64,000 bases of DNA from Escarpia spicata (lineage: Eukaryota > Annelida > Polychaeta > Sabellida > Siboglinidae): the NCBI GenBank assembly GCA_963995525.1, contig OZ023213.1, forward strand, positions 45,576,794 to 45,640,793, given 5' to 3'. The notes below the pieces were generated by a model that ran no database searches, was not told the origin of the DNA, and saw only the letters and a list, made by a program, of their open reading frames with translations. Both the position numbers and the translations under genes were made by a program. This document shows positions 59,757-64,000 of this stretch, piece by piece; the first letter of the stretch is position 1; each line of letters opens with the position of its first letter.

Positions 59757-59931
59757 CCACCTCCAATAGCGGCCATGGAGTAGCGGTGGCGTCGAACTCT
59801 ATTTTCACGCGCTTCGCGCTGTGCTCGTATGCGGAAGCCCTCAAAGTGTCGGCACGGGCGATATCGGCGGGTTTGTGCTCTACTTCCACCACCGCGCACG
59901 GCACAGCCGGTGCCTCGTGCACGGCACTCAA
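59548..59931 (-). CDS. Hypothetical minus-strand ORF with PPxY motif (127 aa)
   Basis: Downstream of the RPA-like gene and convergent with the capsid gene. Features: EVEHKPADIARADTLRAS, a basic KRVKIEF, then a Pro/Ser/Ala-rich half with PPSY and a basic end HRRRRF. The frame is open upstream of the ATG to 59,976. PPxY motifs recruit WW-domain ligases in several viral structural proteins, but low-complexity GC-rich sequence gives such strings by chance. No homologue recognised. Confidence 0.3.
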   Translation of the reverse strand: MSAVHEAPAVPCAVVEVEHKPADIARADTLRASAYEHSAKRVKIEFDATATPWPLLEVVNYSSSLSPCPPSYSDSTASPPAPPMYATLYPVPAYSASAPVATVTISSVSSSEGLPPLIPAGHRRRRF

Positions 59932-59998
59932 AGCCTCGGCGATTATGCTTTCGAGTACACGATCCCGATCGACGTACTACAGTACAGAAAGCGAAGCG

Positions 59999-60779
59999 TT
60001 AGTAGTCATTCAAAATGTTTTTTACTCGGTCTTCGTACTCACACTCCGCGCGGTGTACGTCGTCAGGCCACCCCACGAGGTCTTTCGTAGGGTAATTCGA
60101 CGACCGTACCGACGAGCTCCAGCATAGTATCTCGCAATTTTTCCGGACCCATAGAGGCGAGGTAGTCGGCATGATAAGAGACGAGTTCCGACATGACGTT
60201 ATCGAATAGACTGTGCCAAATTTAGTGATCGCTCTCCGGGTTGACTTCCTTCACCATCGCGCGAATCGAAAAATAGTTTTTCGGTTCACTTTGCACCCCG
60301 TGGGATACGCACGTCATACCCCCGGCCTTCGATCGATGCACCTTACGCCGGCACTGGGCGCACCCCACGTACGTGCATTTACTTCGCCACGCGATAGCTT
60401 CAATTCTGACGGGAGTAACTACAGTATACAGGCCGTCTTCCGCCTGTATGAGCTCGCTCAAACTCACCGATGTTGGCACGTAGAGCAACGCGGTCTCGGC
60501 CGCCGCGACAGGAGTCGCCTGCTCGACCGCGTTGACGGCCACAGCGGGTACCGGCAGTGCTCGGGCGGCGGGTGTCGCCTCAGCAGTGGGGCCGGCCTTC
60601 GGCGTTGCTGTGGTGGCGGCGACGGGCGCGTTGATACCGGTAGGGGGTGTCGCCTCTGCTGCAGTGGGGACGACTATATAGGACGACATAGAAGTCGAGG
60701 TCTTCGGCGTCGTCGTCGTCGACTTCCTATTTATCTTCAGTAGAGCCCCGAATGCGCCTTGTTCTCCTTGGGCCGACAT
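59999..60779 (-). pseudogene. RPA1-like ssDNA-binding protein (zinc-ribbon OB domain), broken
   Basis: ATG at 60,779 (MSAQGEQGAFGALLKINRK) is followed by a 90-residue Ala/Pro/Thr linker and, from about residue 100, a domain matching DBD-C of RPA70: SLSELIQAEDGLYTVVTPVR, then YVGCAQC...GGMTCVSHG (CxxC...CxxH zinc ribbon), KNYFSIRAMVKE. TAA at 60,224-60,222 interrupts the frame; the same frame continues WHSLFDNVMSELVSYHADYL and MLELVGTVVEL, the next OB strands and helix. A shift between 60,066 and 60,090 then leads to ECEYEDRVKNILNDY, the final strand, ending at 59,999. RPA-like proteins bind single-stranded DNA in replication. Animal Helitrons also carry RPA genes, so a Helitron source is the main alternative. 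Confidence 0.72.
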
Positions 60780-60829
60780 GACAGCGGTGGTCTGGTGACG
60801 AAGAAGAGTAAACGACGTTACCACACCGA

Positions 60830-60872
60830 AAACAGTGAATACAGAGGTGTTCTTAGCCTAGCTACTTATAAG
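60830..60872 (-). promoter_or_regulatory. TATA box and initiator of the RPA-like gene
   Basis: CTTATAAG at 60,865-60,872 and a TTCACTG initiator-like site about 30 bp downstream (near 60,836) on the minus strand, 57 bp before the ATG. Same spacing as the capsid-side promoter. Confidence 0.5.
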
Positions 60873-61002
60873 AGCGTAGTGAAAGGCCCGCGTGCGCTCG
60901 AACACGGATACCACAAAACAGCCGAGTCTGGCAAGGTTATTGAAAATACAAAAAACGATCGGTCATGTTAGTGCACAAACGGCACGTCGCTTTTATATAT
61001 GC

Positions 61003-61710
61003 TTTAACATGGTAAAAATTCCCTATGCTTTAACATGGATACAAATTCCCTATCTCTTAACATAGGGTGAAAATTCCCTATGCTTTAACACGGGGAAAAT
61101 TCGAAAAGTGGTCGGATACCTTTACGATAATAGCTCGTATCCTTTAACATGGAATAACAATTCCCTATGCTTTAACATGGGAAAATGGCCTACGCTTTAA
61201 CATGGGATAAAAATCCAAAAAGTGGTCGGATACCTTTGCGATAAAATTCCCTATGCTTTAACATGGGATAACAATTCCCTATGCTTTAACGTGGGATACA
61301 AATTCCCTATGCTTTAACATGGGATAAAAATTCCCTATGCTTTAACATGGGATAAAAATCAAAAAAGTGGTCGGATACCTTTGCGATAAAATTCCCTATG
61401 CTTTAACATGGGATAACAATTCCCTATGCTTTAACGTGGGATACAAATTCCCTATGCTTTAACATGGGATAAAAATTCCCTATGCTTTAACATGGGATAA
61501 AAATCAAAAAAGTGGTCGGATACCTTTGCGATAAAATTCCCTATGCTTTAACATGGGATACCAATTCCCTATGCTTTAACATGGGATAAAAATTCCCTAT
61601 GCTTTAACATGGGATAAAAATCCAAAAAGTGGTCGCATACCTTTACAATAAAATTACCTATGCTTTAACATGGGGTAAATATTCCCTATCCTTTAACATG
61701 GGACCGGAAA
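61003..61710. repeat. 28-bp palindrome-core array with 33-bp spacer element
   Basis: Monomer CTATGCTTTAACATGGGATA + AAAATTCC (28 bp). Each contains an imperfect hairpin TCCC-t-ATG/CTTTAA/CAT-GGGA. Every 3-4 monomers a 33-bp element (AAAAAAGTGGTCGGATACCT, TTGCGATAAAA) is inserted: GTCGGA starts at 61,111, 61,225, 61,370, 61,515 and GTCGCA at 61,632, giving 145- and 117-bp higher-order units. One stray monomer lies beyond the next segment (61,865). Confidence 0.93.
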
Positions 61711-61715
61711 TACTT

Positions 61716-61860
61716 TTCCAAGCTCATTTGCATAACTAGCCACGCCCACAATGCCCAGCTCGCTCGTGATTGGTCATTTGCACTTCCCCCAGAACCAATC
61801 CAAAGACCTCATTTGCATAATCATTAGTGTAAGCGTTTGGATTGGTTCTGGGGGAAATTC
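61716..61860. promoter_or_regulatory. CCAAT/octamer cluster with a perfect 21-bp inverted repeat
   Basis: Three octamer-type sites (ATTTGCAT 61,726-61,733 and 61,811-61,818; ATTTGCAC 61,776-61,783), ATTGG/CCAAT boxes at 61,769, 61,796 and 61,840, and CCACGCCC near 61,739. TTCCCCCAGAACCAATCCAA at 61,784 is mirrored exactly at 61,836-61,856. Octamer plus CCAAT is the signature of histone H2A/H2B-type promoters; no histone gene is in the window. Confidence 0.7.
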
Positions 61861-61869
61861 CTATCTCTT

Positions 61870-62630
61870 AACATGGGTTTGCTCCGGTGTTAATCATATT
61901 GCGCGTGCTGGACCACCTATATTACTACTCGCACGTTTTAAGAGAAATCATTAACACAGATTCTAGTTGGCACTGATCAAAAACGAACGAGCGTAAGGCG
62001 CACAAGCGATACGGTCATCCGAGGAAAACCAGACCTGCTGTATTTCTTGCCAGAGAGTTATGGTAACGTAGCATTTAAATTAATGTACATTAATGCTATG
62101 TAATTTGCATACATACGTATAAGGCATTTCAAGTTTATTGTGCATATTTGACGTACGTATTTAATAATTGTATTCATCCCAAAGATCCCTACCGGAGCGA
62201 TAGGAAGCTTTTTTTCAGAATCACAACAGTACCATTAAGCAAACCGATGTATGTACATCATTACAGTATGTAAATTAAAGTGAATATAGTCTATGTTATT
62301 AAAACATGCAAAATAGGAGTGAGAGTACATTATGAACAATTAGTAAACGGTGAGAAAATTATATTTACAAATGAATTGTAAAGTACAAAATAAGCTTCAC
62401 CTTATTAAACATAGGATACTATAATATTTTTTGGCAAACAACCTCTGTTTAGTTTTAGACAAGGCTATTGTTCTACAGACAGCATCGATTTAAGGAATTT
62501 TTTTAAACACAAACATTGATATTGATAATATAGTTGTTGTCTTCCCTAAGTTTGATTGAAACATTTGTACTGTTATACAATGTATGTTATAACATTTTAC
62601 TAGCTTGTGTAAAATGCTATATCTACTGTA
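61870..62630. other. No gene recognised
   Basis: AT-rich right flank of the island. No terminal repeat matching the left side was found. Confidence 0.5.
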
Positions 62631-62745
62631 GACTACAAAGTCGAAGTCGACAAGGAAGACATCAGACACATGAAGAGGATGTGCAGGAAACCCCGTGATT
62701 GAGGCTCTAGCGGCGTAACCACTGAGCTAGTCCAGGGACTTGCAC
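62630..62745 (-). repeat. Possible tRNA-derived repeat (SINE-like remnant)
   Basis: Minus strand contains TAGCTCAGTGGTTACGCCGC, a good A box in tRNA-like context, followed by TCAATCACGGGGTTTCCTGC. The expected B box (GGTTCRANNCC) is not intact, so it is not a functional tRNA gene. Confidence 0.4.
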
Positions 62746-62918
62746 CACGTGTCACTGCTGAAATGCAATGCATGTCAGAAGTGGCGAACTTTAACTCGTA
62801 AACATGACACAGATAACAATACAGACATTTTCATGCGGTATTTCAAATCCGCGTTGACAAAACGATTTTTAAAATATTGTTTAAATAATCATACATTTAA
62901 CATGCGCTTTCTTAGCAA

Positions 62919-63221
62919 TTGTTTGTGATCGTTTCAGTCTGTTTAATTACAAATTGGTCGTCTAAAGAAAATGTGTTGGCCGTTGCACATGGTAGAATGA
63001 GAAACCAATTTATCCTTCCAATATTTAACTGCAAATCGTTAACCAATAATTATAGGACACGCCATGTGGATCTACTGCATGTACCGATTTCTAAAACCAA
63101 CGTATTATATAAAACCATTAGACGTCGAGGTGTTAAGCTATGGAACTATATAACAGCAACAGTGGATTGTATATATGCACTTACAACGTCTAAGGGTCAA
63201 GAGATTTTTGTGAGTAAATAA
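62919..63221 (+). mobile_element. Possible LINE RT C-terminal remnant
   Basis: A 100-residue frame reads NNYRTRHVDLLHVPISKTNV, then TIRRRGVKLWNYI. The pattern NTR...L..P...T......G..LWN is that of the last ~80 residues of CR1/jockey-type LINE RTs. Nothing upstream is recognisable. Confidence 0.4.
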
Positions 63222-63224
63222 TGT

Positions 63225-64000
63225 TAGTGACTTATATAACTAACATTCATTGTTGCAATCAAATGCGTGTATTCATGACAATAGTATTTCTGTGATTTGT
63301 GTTGCTGATTTCTTTTCTTCAATTGCACAATCTGTTTCTTCTTTTTATTAAATTATTTTATGTGCACCATAAAATTACACCACTTCGTGCCGCATGCTAT
63401 ATTGTACAGCATCGTAAATCGCTGCGATTGACAGGCAGTTACACTGTAGCGTATCTACAGTTTGATAAACTGTGCCTCAGGAATTCGATTCGCATAACTA
63501 AAAAGAAACAATTAAGCTGTAGACAGAAAGAAAAACATGTGACGCAAATGACGACTAAATTCAGTTTTTTCAGTGATTTAATGTACATGCTTCTTGTTAA
63601 ACCGAATATTGTAGCTATTTATAATAATTGAAACATAAACTTGGACACAAATGAACGGCATTTGCAATAAGCGAAAGTTGAAAAAAGTTGTCGTCTCTTC
63701 CCATGTAGAGACGACAAGTTTTATATTTTCTACCAAGGATATCCAGACGGAAATAATTTAAAAACTGCAATTTTAGCGGAAGAAGAAGTACATAATTGTA
63801 TATGTCATGTTATGAAATGTGTTTGACCCAGACTTTCGCCACAACAGTTAAGTACGAACACAACAAATTCTGTGCGCAAACCAAATAAATATGTAACCGT
63901 ATACGTACAGTCATCATCATCAGCCATCATCACATGCTCTGAACACAAAAAGGAATGCGTTTAATAAAATACAAATGGCTGCCAAAGTCTCGTTTTCGAC
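63225..64000. other. No gene recognised
   Basis: AT-rich to the window end; one 110-residue ORF at 63,299-63,631 without recognisable domain. Confidence 0.5.

Noticed and set aside
59977..60042. Intron in the minus-strand virus-like gene (GTGAGT ... TACTAAC ... CTGTAG, 66 nt)
   Set aside because: The signals are textbook, but reading straight through gives the expected last strand of the RPA OB fold and a stop, while splicing would append an Arg-rich frame. Kept only as an alternative.
60213..60743. 176-aa plus-strand ORF opposite the RPA-like gene
   Set aside because: Antisense shadow of the Ala/Pro-rich linker and zinc ribbon.
62690..62745. Functional tRNA gene on the minus strand
   Set aside because: Good A box but no proper B box or closed acceptor stem.

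Overview
The window is AT-rich, intron-containing, repeat-dense animal DNA. An intact multi-exon UBE3B gene, CR1/L2-like and RTE-like LINEs, a Ty3/Gypsy element with PBS and PPT, and several DNA transposons point to an invertebrate metazoan; the phylum cannot be fixed from the sequence. Apart from UBE3B I found no convincing host gene; nearly everything else recognisable is mobile or virus-derived.

Layout. (1) 1-23,778, minus strand: the N-terminal part of UBE3B, a HECT-type ubiquitin ligase. Fourteen consecutive exons join in frame to about 406 codons with an IQ motif; the HECT exons lie beyond the left edge. Its introns hold CR1/L2-like LINE pieces, (GT)n tracts and minisatellites with 14-, 29-, 34-, 40/55- and 68-bp units. 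(2) 24.5-28.8 kb: a CR1-like LINE, a 351-bp inverted-repeat element and an inverted partner of the LINE at 19.6-21.9 kb. (3) 29.8-37.1 kb: a 7.3-kb DNA transposon with identical 171-bp terminal inverted repeats, a decayed SWIM/YqaJ-nuclease gene and a decayed DDE transposase. (4) 38-48 kb: a 29-bp array, a transposon-derived zinc-region ORF, RTE-like LINE fragments and unassigned DNA. (5) 48.1-52.55 kb: a Ty3/Gypsy retrotransposon with 146-bp LTRs, followed by a 5'-truncated CR1-like LINE to 54.7 kb. (6) 57.85-61.86 kb: a GC-rich virus-like island. (7) 61.9-64 kb: a possible tRNA-derived repeat and a LINE tail.

The island is the most unusual part. On the plus strand, after direct repeats and a TATA/initiator promoter, lie a 54-residue basic NLS protein and, one base later, a major-capsid-type gene of the Polinton/Maverick kind (the family labelled F54H12.2-like in animal genomes), broken by one in-frame TAG. 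Converging from the minus strand is a gene whose C-terminal half reads as the zinc-ribbon OB domain of replication protein A, broken by one in-frame TAA and a late frameshift. Beyond its promoter lies a 0.7-kb array of 28-bp imperfect-palindrome units with a 33-bp spacer element, then a CCAAT/octamer-rich segment with a perfect 21-bp inverted repeat. I read it as a fragment of an endogenous Polinton- or adintovirus-like element that carried its own RPA-like single-strand DNA-binding protein. No polymerase, integrase or packaging ATPase is visible here.
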